DNA from: JABDMD01 sp965203475
Lineage (GTDB): Bacteria > Pseudomonadota > Gammaproteobacteria > UBA4575
Direction of reading: 5' to 3'
NCBI GenBank assembly: GCA_965203475.1
Contig: OZ241890.1
Location: 1,116,001-1,180,000 of the forward strand
Length of the DNA: 64,000 bases
Shown here: one piece after another, positions 50,787-59,901 of the stretch
How the letters are laid out: each line of letters starts with the position of its first letter
Numbering within the stretch: the first letter of the stretch is position 1
Notes under the pieces: model-generated
The model's input: only the letters and a program-made list of their open reading frames with translations
Told to the model about the DNA's origin: nothing
Databases searched by the model: none
Program-made: the position numbers and the translations under genes

Positions 50787-52361
50787 TTATTCCCACTCAA
50801 TAGTGGCAGGAGGTTTACCAGAAATGTCATACGTCACACGCGATATCCCGTCGACTTCATTGATAATTCGACGTGATACGTGATCTAGAAAATCATAAGG
50901 TAAGTGTGCCCATCGTGCTGTCATGAAATCAATGGTTTCAACTGCCCGTAATGCAACCACATAATCATACTTTCGACCGTCCCCCATAACACCCACTGAT
51001 TTCACAGGCAAAAATACTGTAAAGGCTTGTGAAACTTTGTCATATAAATTGTTACTTATTAATTCAGAAATAAATATGTCATCTGCCAAACGCAACAAAT
51101 CTGCATATTCTTTTTTAACTTCACCTAAAACTCTTACGCCTAGACCTGGCCCAGGAAATGGATGTCGATAAATGATTTCATGAGGCAAACCAAGCTCTGT
51201 TCCTATCTTGCGAACTTCATCCTTGAACAATTCCTTTAATGGCTCTACTAATTGCAATTTCATGTCTTCAGGCAAACCACCAACATTATGGTGCGATTTT
51301 ATAAGATGTGCTTTGCCAGTTACCGCACCCGCAGACTCAATCACGTCTGGGTAAATAGTGCCTTGCGCCAACCATTTAGCTTTCTTCAGCTTGGCAGACT
51401 CTTCTTCAAAAATTTCGATAAACAAATTACCAATAATCTTTCTTTTCTGCTCTGGATCAGTAATTCCTTTTAGTTTTTCCAAATAACGTTGCTCTGCATT
51501 CACTCGTATTACTTTTACACCCATGTGTTGAGTAAAAGTCTGCATCACTTGATCGCCTTCGTTTAGACGAAGTAATCCTGTATCTACAAAAATACAAGTA
51601 AGTTGATTGCCGATCGCTTTATGCAACAACGCCGCTACGACAGAAGAATCAACACCGCCCGATAACCCTAAAATAACTTCATCATTTTCGACTTGGTTTT
51701 GAATGTTTTGAATGGAATCTGCAACAATATTTGATGTTGTCCAATTGGAACCACATTCGCAAATAGTAGTTACGAATCTTTTTAATATGTTTTTTCCTTG
51801 CTTAGTGTGTGTGACCTCAGGATGAAACTGCAACCCAAAAACTTTCTTATCTTCATTTGCAATTCCTGCAATGGGCGCACTTGTTGTGCTTGCGATGACT
51901 TTAAAACCATCTGGTAACGTTGCTACACGATCTCCATGCGACATCCACACGTCTAATACATTAATACCATTATGCCTATCGCTATCTGAAATACCGGATA
52001 ACAACTTCGATTCATTGTTTATTTCAACTTGTGCATAGCCGAACTCGCGATGATTAGAAATTTCAACTTCCCCACCAAGTTGTTTTGTTATCGCTTGCAT
52101 GCCATAACAAATTCCTAAAACAGGAATTCCAAGATTTAAAACTTCTTCTGAAATTGCAGGCGTATCATCAATAGTGACGGATTCTGGTCCGCCAGAAAGT
52201 ACTAAACCTTTCGCATTGAATTCTGAAATTTTTTCGAAAGAGACATCCCATGCATAAATTTCGCAGTAAGTACCTATTTCGCGAATGCGTCGTGCAATCA
52301 GTTGTGTGTATTGAGATCCAAAATCAAGAACTAAAATTTTATCCGTGTGAATATCTGTCAT
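50787..52361 (-). CDS. guaA: GMP synthase (glutamine-hydrolysing)
   Basis: 524 residues. An N-terminal class I glutaminase has the nucleophile Cys in LGICYGMQ and His/Glu in FHPEVTHT. It is followed by the ATP-pyrophosphatase domain with LSGGVDSS and the C-terminal dimerisation domain ending PPATIEWE. It makes GMP from XMP, the last step of guanine nucleotide synthesis. The gene follows guaB by 63 bases, as in the classic guaBA operon. Confidence 0.97.
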   Translation of the reverse strand: MTDIHTDKILVLDFGSQYTQLIARRIREIGTYCEIYAWDVSFEKISEFNAKGLVLSGGPESVTIDDTPAISEEVLNLGIPVLGICYGMQAITKQLGGEVEISNHREFGYAQVEINNESKLLSGISDSDRHNGINVLDVWMSHGDRVATLPDGFKVIASTTSAPIAGIANEDKKVFGLQFHPEVTHTKQGKNILKRFVTTICECGSNWTTSNIVADSIQNIQNQVENDEVILGLSGGVDSSVVAALLHKAIGNQLTCIFVDTGLLRLNEGDQVMQTFTQHMGVKVIRVNAEQRYLEKLKGITDPEQKRKIIGNLFIEIFEEESAKLKKAKWLAQGTIYPDVIESAGAVTGKAHLIKSHHNVGGLPEDMKLQLVEPLKELFKDEVRKIGTELGLPHEIIYRHPFPGPGLGVRVLGEVKKEYADLLRLADDIFISELISNNLYDKVSQAFTVFLPVKSVGVMGDGRKYDYVVALRAVETIDFMTARWAHLPYDFLDHVSRRIINEVDGISRVTYDISGKPPATIEWE

Positions 52362-52424
52362 TTGACTAATACAATATTTATTGTAAGTTTCTTACACAGC
52401 GAATGTATTTTGGAAGTATGAATG

Positions 52425-53882
52425 TTACTCAATATGATAATTAGGCGCTTCTTTGGTGATAGTGACATCATGCACATGACTTTCTCGCATCCCTGCAGCA
52501 GATATTTTCACAAACTCAGGCTTGCTACGCATCTCTTCCATACTAGAACAGCCCACATACCCCATACTCGAACGCAACCCACCTAACAACTGATGGATTA
52601 TGGTTACTACAGTACCTTTATAAGGAACACGGCCTTCGATACCTTCTGGAACAAACTTTCCGGCTGCAGAATCTTCGTCTTGGAAATATCGATCGCTTGA
52701 TCCCTGCTGCATAGCAGCTAATGAACCCATTCCACGATACGTTTTATAAGAACGACCTTGATACAATTCAACCTCCCCAGGAGCTTCTTTTGTTCCTGCA
52801 AATAATCCTCCAATCATGATCGTATTCGCTCCCGCTGCAATCGCTTTCGCAATGTCACCAGAATAACGAATTCCGCCGTCCGCAATAATTGGAATTTCAT
52901 TTTTAACAGCCTGTTGTACATTATCAATCGCACTAATTTGCGGCACCCCAACACCTGCGACAATTCTTGTTGTGCAAATAGATCCCGGCCCAATACCGAC
53001 CTTCACCGCATCCACGCCGGCTTTAATTAAATCTTTTGCTGCTTCTCCCGTGGCAATATTGCCACCAATTACTTGAACCTCTGAAAAGTTTTTCTTAATC
53101 CACTGTACACGATCTAATACAGCTTTCGAATGTCCGTGAGCGGTATCGACGACAATTACATCCACACCTGCTTCGACAAGTGCTGTAACACGCTCATCGG
53201 TTTGATCCCCGGCACCTACTGCAGCACCAACTCGCAGTCTTCCCTCTTGATCTTTACATGCATGTGGGAAATCTTTTGATTTTTGAATATCTTTTACCGT
53301 TATTAAACCACGTAATTCATAAGCGTCATTAACCACTAATACTTTTTCAATTCTATGTTCATGGAGTAATTGTTTTATTTCAGACTTACCTGCACCTTCT
53401 TTAACTGTAACCAGTCGCTCTTGTGGCGTCATAATTTTAGAAACCGGTTCATCTTTACGCTTTTCAAATCGCAAATCACGGCTAGTGACGATTCCCACCA
53501 ATGATTCGCCTGACACAACTGGTACGCCCGAAATATTTTTTTCACGTGTAAGTTCCAATACCTCACCGATACTCGTATTTGGTTTAACCGAAATCGGGTC
53601 TTTAATTACCCCACTTTCGAATTTTTTAACAACATTTACCTCATCCGCCTGAAGTGCTATCGACATGTTTTTATGAATTATGCCAAGCCCTCCTTCTTGA
53701 GCCATGGCAATTGCCAGTCGGGCTTCCGTGACCGTATCCATGGCTGAAGAAAGCAATGGCATGGCCAATTGAATCTCACGTGTTAGAGAGGTCTCAAGAA
53801 GAACGTCACGCGGCAAGACGCTTGAATGTGCGGGAACTAGTGATACATCATCAAATGTATACGCGTCTTGTTTGATTCGCAT
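52425..53882 (-). CDS. guaB: Inosine-5'-monophosphate dehydrogenase
   Basis: 485 residues beginning MRIKQDAYTFDDVSLVPAHS, as is usual. The ATG at 53882 has AGGA upstream; a TTG at 53900 would add six residues. Two CBS domains interrupt the barrel (about 90-205). The catalytic Cys lies in GPGSICTTRIV and the flap has AMQQGSSDRYFQ. It oxidises IMP to XMP, the rate-limiting step to guanine nucleotides. It is the first gene of guaB-guaA-tadA. Confidence 0.97.
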   Translation of the reverse strand: MRIKQDAYTFDDVSLVPAHSSVLPRDVLLETSLTREIQLAMPLLSSAMDTVTEARLAIAMAQEGGLGIIHKNMSIALQADEVNVVKKFESGVIKDPISVKPNTSIGEVLELTREKNISGVPVVSGESLVGIVTSRDLRFEKRKDEPVSKIMTPQERLVTVKEGAGKSEIKQLLHEHRIEKVLVVNDAYELRGLITVKDIQKSKDFPHACKDQEGRLRVGAAVGAGDQTDERVTALVEAGVDVIVVDTAHGHSKAVLDRVQWIKKNFSEVQVIGGNIATGEAAKDLIKAGVDAVKVGIGPGSICTTRIVAGVGVPQISAIDNVQQAVKNEIPIIADGGIRYSGDIAKAIAAGANTIMIGGLFAGTKEAPGEVELYQGRSYKTYRGMGSLAAMQQGSSDRYFQDEDSAAGKFVPEGIEGRVPYKGTVVTIIHQLLGGLRSSMGYVGCSSMEEMRSKPEFVKISAAGMRESHVHDVTITKEAPNYHIE

Positions 53883-54002
53883 AAAGCGGTCCTGTGCCAA
53901 AGTGGCGGCTCATTATAGTGATTGCTTATTTCGCGGTAAACTCACTTATGGCATATAGTACGAATCCACATCATATTTTTACTACCGCATGACTTGATCC
54001 CT

Positions 54003-55376
54003 ATGGATAGCAAACCCACAGACAAGCAAATCAACTTAGATTTTCAGGAAAGAGAAATCTATACCGTGGAACAGCTAAATCATGAAGTGAAATTGTTGTT
54101 GCAGCAAAATTTTCCATTGTTATGGGTGGAGGGTGAACTATCCAATGTGGCACGCCCAGCTTCTGGGCATATGTATTTTTCACTGAAAGACGAGCAAGCT
54201 CAGGTGCGTTGTGCCATGTTCAGAAATGCGAATCGATCTCTACCGTTTACACCTGAGGACGGTATGCATGTGCTAGTACGCGCCAGAATTAGTCTGTATG
54301 AACCTAGAGGAGAATATCAGCTCACCATCGAGCATATGGAAGAAGCAGGCACTGGTTTATTACAAAGAAAATTTGAAGAGTTAAAACGAAAACTTAACCA
54401 AGAAGGACTATTTAACCCTGAACTTAAAAAGTCACTTCCTCGTTTTCCCAAATCTATAGCCATTATTACATCGGCCACAGGGGCTGCAGTTCGCGACATA
54501 CTAAGCGTGCTACAACGCCGATATCCATTACTCACAATTCGAATCTATGCAGTTCCCGTGCAAGGAGATGATTCTGCGCCAGCTATCGCCAATGCGCTAG
54601 ATAATATAAATAAATCCAATGCCAGTGATGTAATACTTCTTACACGTGGTGGAGGGTCAATTGAGGACTTGTGGTCATTTAATGAAGAAAATGTAGCAAG
54701 AGCAATCTTTCATTCAAAACTTCCTGTTGTTACAGGAATTGGGCACGAAGTTGATTTTACAATTGCAGATTTTGTTGCGGATTTACGCGCACCAACACCG
54801 TCTGCGGCAGCAGAGATAATAACCCCTGATCAATTTGAACTACTTGAAGATCTTCAACAAATTGAAAATTCAATAACGTATTTCATACAAGACTCAATTG
54901 CTACCCGTCATCAATCCATTGACTGGCTCGTGCAAAAAATTGAGTTTTTACACCCGATCCAAGCCATTGAAAGAAAAATCAACCAGTTAAAAGAATTAAC
55001 AAGGCGAATTCAATATGCGGTGTTAATTAAATTCTCAAATTACCAAACCCATCTTAAGAACTCATTATTGCTTTTAAACAAATACTCACCACACTCAAAA
55101 ATTCAAAAATCGAACTTTAAACTTCAAGAAACCTACAACCAATTACTCCGGACTACCCAGCAACAAATAAAACAGCAGCAACATACGTTAATTACGCTAG
55201 CCCGCACACTGGATGCCGTGAGCCCATTAAGTACCTTGAATAGAGGATACTCCATTGTGAGTCAGCCACAAACTGGACAAATAATAAGCAATAGTCGTCA
55301 GGTAGCTGTTCAAGAGGAAGTTGCAATTCGACTGGCACAGGGCCATATGCGCGCAAAAATCACTGAAAAATCTTGA
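54003..55376 (+). CDS. xseA: Exodeoxyribonuclease VII large subunit
   Basis: 457 residues. An N-terminal OB fold (EIYTVEQLNHEVKLLLQQNF, WVEGELSNVARPASGHMYFS) leads to the catalytic domain with GGGSIEDLWSFNEENVARAI and IPVVTGIGHEVDFT-like motifs (LPVVTGIGHEVDFTIADFVA), then a helical C-terminal region. It degrades single-stranded DNA together with XseB (not in the window). I chose ATG 54003; a TTG nine bases earlier is in frame. Confidence 0.96.
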   Translation: MDSKPTDKQINLDFQEREIYTVEQLNHEVKLLLQQNFPLLWVEGELSNVARPASGHMYFSLKDEQAQVRCAMFRNANRSLPFTPEDGMHVLVRARISLYEPRGEYQLTIEHMEEAGTGLLQRKFEELKRKLNQEGLFNPELKKSLPRFPKSIAIITSATGAAVRDILSVLQRRYPLLTIRIYAVPVQGDDSAPAIANALDNINKSNASDVILLTRGGGSIEDLWSFNEENVARAIFHSKLPVVTGIGHEVDFTIADFVADLRAPTPSAAAEIITPDQFELLEDLQQIENSITYFIQDSIATRHQSIDWLVQKIEFLHPIQAIERKINQLKELTRRIQYAVLIKFSNYQTHLKNSLLLLNKYSPHSKIQKSNFKLQETYNQLLRTTQQQIKQQQHTLITLARTLDAVSPLSTLNRGYSIVSQPQTGQIISNSRQVAVQEEVAIRLAQGHMRAKITEKS

Positions 55377-55489
55377 GGGTTTAAATCAATTAAAATTTAG
55401 GATTAATTCAAGGAAATTTCCTAAATCCATGCTTGCCAGCAGCATCCTTATCTGGTATCAAAGCGGGCTTATTTTTTAAGAGAGAAGAT

Positions 55490-56335
55490 ATGCCAGCTAA
55501 AAAAACTGCTACCAAGCGTAAAGCCGCATCAAAAAAGAAAGTGGCCACCAAGAAAAAAGTAGCTAGGAAAAAGAAAGCCGCGCCTAAGCGAAAAGTTGCG
55601 GTCAAGAAAAAGGCAGCCCCTAAAAAGAAAACAGCCGCTAAAAAGAAAGCTGCGCCTAAGAAAAAAGCCGCTAAGAAAAAAGCGGCGCCGAAAAGAAAAT
55701 CTGCAACAAAAAAGAAAGCGGCACCGAAGCGAAAAAAAGCCGTCAAGAAAAAGGCAGCACCTAAAAAGAAAGCCGCACCAAAGAAAAAGGCTACCGTAAA
55801 AAAGAAAGCTGCACCCAAAAAACCTACTAAAGCAGAGTTAGCGGCTGAAAAAGCACGTATTGCCAAGGAAGAGAAAAAGAAAAAAAGAATCGAACTACTT
55901 AATAAGCGTTCATCTGTTGAATTACCTGTTGATGGTATTGCGCCTTACAACATGCATCGAGGCGAAAGCTATATGAGTCCCAACCAGTTAGAACATTTTC
56001 GAAATATTCTATTAACATGGAAACAAGAACTACTGGATGAAGTAAATCGCACCGTTGATCAAATGAAGGAAGAAGCGAACCAACATGCTGATCCAGCCGA
56101 CCGCGCCACACAAGAAGAAGAATTTAGCCTTGAATTACGAACTCGCGATCGCGAGAGCAAATTAATCCGCAAAATCAACCAAACGATGGCCGCTATAGAT
56201 TCTGAAGATTATGGCTATTGTGAATCCTGTGGCATTGAAATTGGCATTAAAAGGTTAGAGGCCCGCCCGACTGCTACACTTTGTATCGATTGTAAAACTC
56301 TGCAAGAAATTAAAGAAAAACAAATATATACCTAA
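55490..56335 (+). CDS. dksA: DksA/TraR-family regulator with histone-H1-like Lys/Ala N-terminus
   Basis: 281 residues against about 150 for E. coli DksA. Residues 1-115 are almost only Lys, Ala, Pro and Arg, in repeats such as KKKAAPKKKAA, like the H1-like tail of AlgP. The DksA part has a coiled coil (about 165-240) and a C-terminal zinc finger with C-x2-C-x17-C-x2-C (CESCGIEIG ... LCIDC). DksA binds RNA polymerase through its secondary channel and works with ppGpp. The basic tail probably adds nucleic-acid binding. I chose ATG 55490; the upstream in-frame TTG lacks support. Confidence 0.92.
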   Translation: MPAKKTATKRKAASKKKVATKKKVARKKKAAPKRKVAVKKKAAPKKKTAAKKKAAPKKKAAKKKAAPKRKSATKKKAAPKRKKAVKKKAAPKKKAAPKKKATVKKKAAPKKPTKAELAAEKARIAKEEKKKKRIELLNKRSSVELPVDGIAPYNMHRGESYMSPNQLEHFRNILLTWKQELLDEVNRTVDQMKEEANQHADPADRATQEEEFSLELRTRDRESKLIRKINQTMAAIDSEDYGYCESCGIEIGIKRLEARPTATLCIDCKTLQEIKEKQIYT

Positions 56336-56372
56336 CAAATTTAAGTCTTAGTCTTATTTGGTCTGAACATCA

Positions 56373-57296
56373 GTGACTAATTCGCGAAACGACAATAGTT
56401 CCTATATTGGCCGTTTTGCTCCCTCCCCCACGGGCCCCCTGCACTACGGTTCGCTCATTGCTGCAGTTGCAAGCTATGTACAGGCAAAACATCAAAATGG
56501 TCGATGGTTAGTACGGATAGAAGACATCGATCCACCGAGAGAGGCCCCAGGCGCCAGTGACAGTATTCTAAAAACACTAGATGCATTCAAATTTGCATGG
56601 GATGAATCACCTTTGTATCAATCATCACGCTTGGCCATTTACAAAGACATCGCAAACTCTCTGTTAAATCAAAATTATTTGTATGCCTGTACATGCTCAC
56701 GTAAACAAATAGGAAAAATTGCAGAAAAAACTGCCTTAGGTAAACGTTATCCAGGTACCTGTAGAGATAAGAATTTGGACACAACGCAATGGGATAAAAA
56801 TCTTCGATTGAATGTTTCCAACGATGAAATCGAAATAAGAGATAATTTATTTGACTCCTATTTGATTTGTTTACAAAAAGATATTGGAGATTTTATTGTT
56901 TATAGAAAAGATAAGCTGCCGAGTTATACACTTGCTGTTGCTGTAGATGATGCATTTCAAAATATTACGGAAGTTGTACGTGGTTGGGACCTATTATCAT
57001 TTACGCCATTGCAGATGTATTTGTGTGAAATTTTGTCACTCCCCATACCAGAATTTATGCACATTCCCATTATTATTAATTCAAAAGGTAAGAAACTGAG
57101 CAAACAAACAGGTGCCCCTGCAATAAACACTGAAAATAAATCATTCGTATTATGTCAAGCATTAAGAGATTTAGGGCAAGCAATTCCAGCTGGTTATGAA
57201 CATGAGTCTCTGGAAGAAATATGGCAGTGGTCTTTTAAAAATTGGAATACAACAAATATTCCGCGCACTGAAAAATTAAATTATTACCAGACATAA
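56373..57296 (+). CDS. gluQ: Glutamyl-Q tRNA(Asp) synthetase
   Basis: 307 residues starting at GTG. It lacks the anticodon-binding domain of full GluRS. The class I signature is SPTGPLHYGSL (HIGH-like), and KKLSKQTG is the KMSKS counterpart. It attaches glutamate to queuosine in tRNA-Asp. The gene commonly follows dksA in gammaproteobacteria, as here (37 bases). A terminator follows at once. Confidence 0.95.
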   Translation: MTNSRNDNSSYIGRFAPSPTGPLHYGSLIAAVASYVQAKHQNGRWLVRIEDIDPPREAPGASDSILKTLDAFKFAWDESPLYQSSRLAIYKDIANSLLNQNYLYACTCSRKQIGKIAEKTALGKRYPGTCRDKNLDTTQWDKNLRLNVSNDEIEIRDNLFDSYLICLQKDIGDFIVYRKDKLPSYTLAVAVDDAFQNITEVVRGWDLLSFTPLQMYLCEILSLPIPEFMHIPIIINSKGKKLSKQTGAPAINTENKSFVLCQALRDLGQAIPAGYEHESLEEIWQWSFKNWNTTNIPRTEKLNYYQT

Positions 57297-57297
57297 A

Positions 57298-57325
57298 AAA
57301 GGCCGCATCTAAAATAGCGGCCTTT
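57298..57325. terminator. Bidirectional terminator between gluQ and the monooxygenase cluster
   Basis: AAAGGCCGC, a ten-base loop, GCGGCCTTT: a perfect 9-bp stem with A-run and T-run on the two sides. It lies between the convergent gluQ and the small membrane protein gene at 57347 and can serve both. Confidence 0.9.
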
Positions 57326-57346
57326 ACACGACAGGTTTATTTAGGT

Positions 57347-57565
57347 TTAGTCGCCAGACTCATGTTTGTCCCATTCCCACGGTTCTTCTTTGGCAATCGC
57401 AAAAAAGATCCAAAAGTTTCCAATCAGCATAACAATAATGATTACGGCCGCACCTAGGGCCCACCAAAATTCACGATAGTGATGTTGAAAACCAATAAAA
57501 TTAAGTAATGCGATTAAAGACACCGACCAAAGCGCCATCACACCAAGTGCTTGTAGTGTACGCAT
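57347..57565 (-). CDS. Small two-span membrane protein
   Basis: 72 residues with two hydrophobic segments (about 5-24, LGVMALWSVSLIALLNF, and 34-56, WWALGAAVIIIVMLIGNFWIFF) and an acidic C-terminus (EPWEWDKHESGD). No family is known to me. It follows the ferredoxin reductase by 47 bases, so it is probably part of the monooxygenase transcript and could be a membrane chaperone or electron-chain helper. Confidence 0.6.
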   Translation of the reverse strand: MRTLQALGVMALWSVSLIALLNFIGFQHHYREFWWALGAAVIIIVMLIGNFWIFFAIAKEEPWEWDKHESGD

Positions 57566-57612
57566 ATTATTCTCCTATTCTCTCTCGATCGATTATAATA
57601 AATTATTAATTC

Positions 57613-58710
57613 TTATTTTCTACCGCCTGGCATTGAGCTAGCGTCAAGGAATTTATCAAAGAAGATATTATCTTGTTTCATACCCTGGTCAACCATAACG
57701 GCGATTGCAGCATCAATCATGGGCGGTGGACCGCACAAATAGCCCTGAGCTTCTCCCAATGCAATTTTCCCCGTATCTACATAGGCTTCCTTTAAGTAGT
57801 CCGTTACCAGGCCTCTAGCCCCAGCCCAGTCACTGTCTTCAGGTTCCATATTTAAGACAGGGACAAATTCAAACGTGTGGTTTTTATTCCACTGCTCTCC
57901 TATGGTTGCCATCTCCTCCAAACAATACAAATCTTCTTGGGTACGCGCTCCAAATAAAAACAAACAGTTTCGATTTATTTGTTCATTGACAGCAGATTCT
58001 AAAATCGCTTTGATCGAACTTATCCCACTACCACCCGCAATACATACCATGTGCGTTGTGTCAGGTCGTAACCAAAAATGTCCAAATGGACCTGAAACTG
58101 TAACTTTTTCTCCAGTACGATCTTCAGCAAAAAGCCATTCTGTAAATTCGCCACCAGGAACTTTTCGAACAAAGAATGTCATTTCATCCTGAGCTTCATT
58201 TTCAGGCGCTTTAGCAAAGGAATATGATCTGGGAGCACTTAAACCTTCGACATTAACTTCAGCATATTGGCCAGCCACATCACTACGATCCGGTAATGGG
58301 TACTCTGATTTGATTACAATTTGTTTTATATCGTGGGTTAAATTGGTGATACTTTTGAAGCTTCCTTCAAAAGACACCACATGATGAGCATGTTCGGCAT
58401 CTTCTAACTCAACTTCAACTTCGACATCTGATTTTAGCTTGGTTTGGCATGCCAAAATCATTCCGTCATTAAGCTGATCTGGATCTAAAACATAAGAAAA
58501 ATCAGTTAAGGCTTTGATCTTGCCGTTCTTTAATTTGCACTTACAGGTCGCGCAACTTCCAACACGACAATCATGCGGCCAAGGGAGACCAAGTTCTAAT
58601 GCGGCATTAAGAAGATTATCGCCAGCTTTTACGGTGAAGGTATGTTTACTACCATCCGCACACGTGACATTCGCTTGCCAATCTTTATTCCCGCCAAATA
58701 ATCCAAACAT
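57613..58710 (-). CDS. Ferredoxin-NAD(P) reductase of a hydroxylase electron chain (XylA-like)
   Basis: 365 residues. The N-terminal plant-type [2Fe-2S] domain has CRVGSCATC and a final Cys (ILACQTK). The FAD/NAD domain has the FAD motif RSYSFA and the NAD motif GGSGISS. This layout is the same as XylA, the electron donor of the xylene monooxygenase. It should pass electrons from NAD(P)H to the monooxygenase at 59902, perhaps with the small ferredoxin at 59568. Confidence 0.9.
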   Translation of the reverse strand: MFGLFGGNKDWQANVTCADGSKHTFTVKAGDNLLNAALELGLPWPHDCRVGSCATCKCKLKNGKIKALTDFSYVLDPDQLNDGMILACQTKLKSDVEVEVELEDAEHAHHVVSFEGSFKSITNLTHDIKQIVIKSEYPLPDRSDVAGQYAEVNVEGLSAPRSYSFAKAPENEAQDEMTFFVRKVPGGEFTEWLFAEDRTGEKVTVSGPFGHFWLRPDTTHMVCIAGGSGISSIKAILESAVNEQINRNCLFLFGARTQEDLYCLEEMATIGEQWNKNHTFEFVPVLNMEPEDSDWAGARGLVTDYLKEAYVDTGKIALGEAQGYLCGPPPMIDAAIAVMVDQGMKQDNIFFDKFLDASSMPGGRK

Positions 58711-58778
58711 AGTTAGATACTCACTGGCGTCCTTTCCAGTGTAGAGAACGCTTTTTAGAGTTTAGAAATGCTTCTTTA

Positions 58779-59438
58779 CTAAACGTTAATCGATATATCA
58801 CGCAAGGTACCTGAGTTCACATCATCTGCTGTAGGTAAGCAGGTATATGGCTCAAGTTTTTCCTTACTGGTAGCTGGATGAGACTTAACTTTATCGAGCC
58901 ATGCGCTAACACCAGAACGTGAACTTATTAATCCACCAGCACCTTTAATTTCCAGCAGGTTACAACAAGCTGCCCAATGAATATCCGCTAATGAAAATTC
59001 GCCACAGATGAAATCACCTTTCTTCGGTGGATTTTGTACTTGCGCATCCAAGCCATCCATCAGTGGCGCAAGAGCGGCTTCATCAATACTGCCATCCATC
59101 CCAATACACGCTTGAACTTTTTCAGTAGCAATACCTGCCCACTGATACATCACTGCACGATGCACACCGTTTCGTGGTACTAGAGATGGACCAAATCCTT
59201 TGTCATCCAGGTAGGACATCACGGCACCCGTTCCATAAACAATAAAGTCAATGTCTTGTAATACTGGGCCAATTCCATAAGGAGATTTTGCTAGAAAATC
59301 AGCGTCATCCGCTCCACTGATGATCTTGGTTTCAACATCTACTCCTTTTTCACCCGCTGTTTGCAAACACTTGCCTGTGTTTGGACACATAGGGTGCCCA
59401 CTTAAAATCATTTTTGTTCTTAATTGATCTCCAATCAT
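58779..59438 (-). CDS. Glutathione S-transferase family protein
   Basis: 219 residues. A thioredoxin-like N-terminal domain (MILSGHPMCPNTGKCLQTA, with Cys18 in the usual active-site region) is followed by an all-helical C-terminal domain (about 90-200). No Tyr or Ser in the classical position is evident, so a cysteine-dependent type is possible. It lies between the ferredoxin and the reductase in the monooxygenase cluster. It may detoxify a reactive product (epoxide or aldehyde) or assist substrate handling (inference). Confidence 0.82.
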   Translation of the reverse strand: MIGDQLRTKMILSGHPMCPNTGKCLQTAGEKGVDVETKIISGADDADFLAKSPYGIGPVLQDIDFIVYGTGAVMSYLDDKGFGPSLVPRNGVHRAVMYQWAGIATEKVQACIGMDGSIDEAALAPLMDGLDAQVQNPPKKGDFICGEFSLADIHWAACCNLLEIKGAGGLISSRSGVSAWLDKVKSHPATSKEKLEPYTCLPTADDVNSGTLRDISINV

Positions 59439-59567
59439 ATCTCCCCCTAATTGATTAACTTCATTAGGATTTGTTATTTATTGTTAAACAAGAATGCATA
59501 AAAGCTTTCATGCTATTAAAAAATAAACCAAACCGTAGCTTTAGACAACACCAGGTCTTATTATTTT

Positions 59568-59747
59568 TTAATCTTGAATTTGTAAAGCTCCTGATGGGCA
59601 TTTAGAAACCGTTTCACGTATCTCCGCTTCAGGCGCAGCATCGGTATCTATTACAAACTGACCATCTACTACTTTAAACACATTAGGTGAACCTTTAACA
59701 CATTCACCCGCATGGCTGCATGTATCCGCATCATAGGTAACTTTCAT
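59568..59747 (-). CDS. Small ferredoxin (mono-cluster Fer4-type, 59 residues)
   Basis: The ATG at 59747 is followed by MKVTYDADTCSHAGECVKGS, with C-x5-C, and by VSKCPSGALQIQD near the end: the pattern of the single-cluster ferredoxin domain Fer4_19. It carries one Fe-S cluster and about 59 residues. It lies directly after the terminator that follows the monooxygenase gene and before the GST-like gene, on the same strand. It is the obvious intermediate electron carrier of the cluster. The gene is too short for many gene callers. Confidence 0.88.
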   Translation of the reverse strand: MKVTYDADTCSHAGECVKGSPNVFKVVDGQFVIDTDAAPEAEIRETVSKCPSGALQIQD

Positions 59748-59850
59748 TTTCGTACTCCTCTTCCCTATTTTTATAAAATTAGTTGTTACATCCCAATATG
59801 GTTATATTGCCGTTTTTTTATAAAATTTTATAGGTTTTTTCACAAAAAAA

Positions 59851-59883
59851 AGCCCTTATCTTAGGTGTTCTAAGATAAGGGCT
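59851..59883 (-). terminator. Strong terminator after the monooxygenase gene
   Basis: On the minus strand AGCCCTTATCTTA, seven-base loop, TAAGATAAGGGCT: a perfect 13-bp stem followed by seven T. It starts 19 bases past the stop of the gene at 59902. It should limit transcription into the ferredoxin, so the hydroxylase is made in excess. Confidence 0.93.
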
Positions 59884-59901
59884 GGGGTTGGTGGGGGGAG
59901 C

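Noticed and set aside
55408..55866. Minus-strand hydrophobic frame opposite the DksA tail
   Set aside because: It is the complement of the Lys/Ala repeat codons, giving artificial Phe/Ala repeats; the plus strand carries the real DksA gene.
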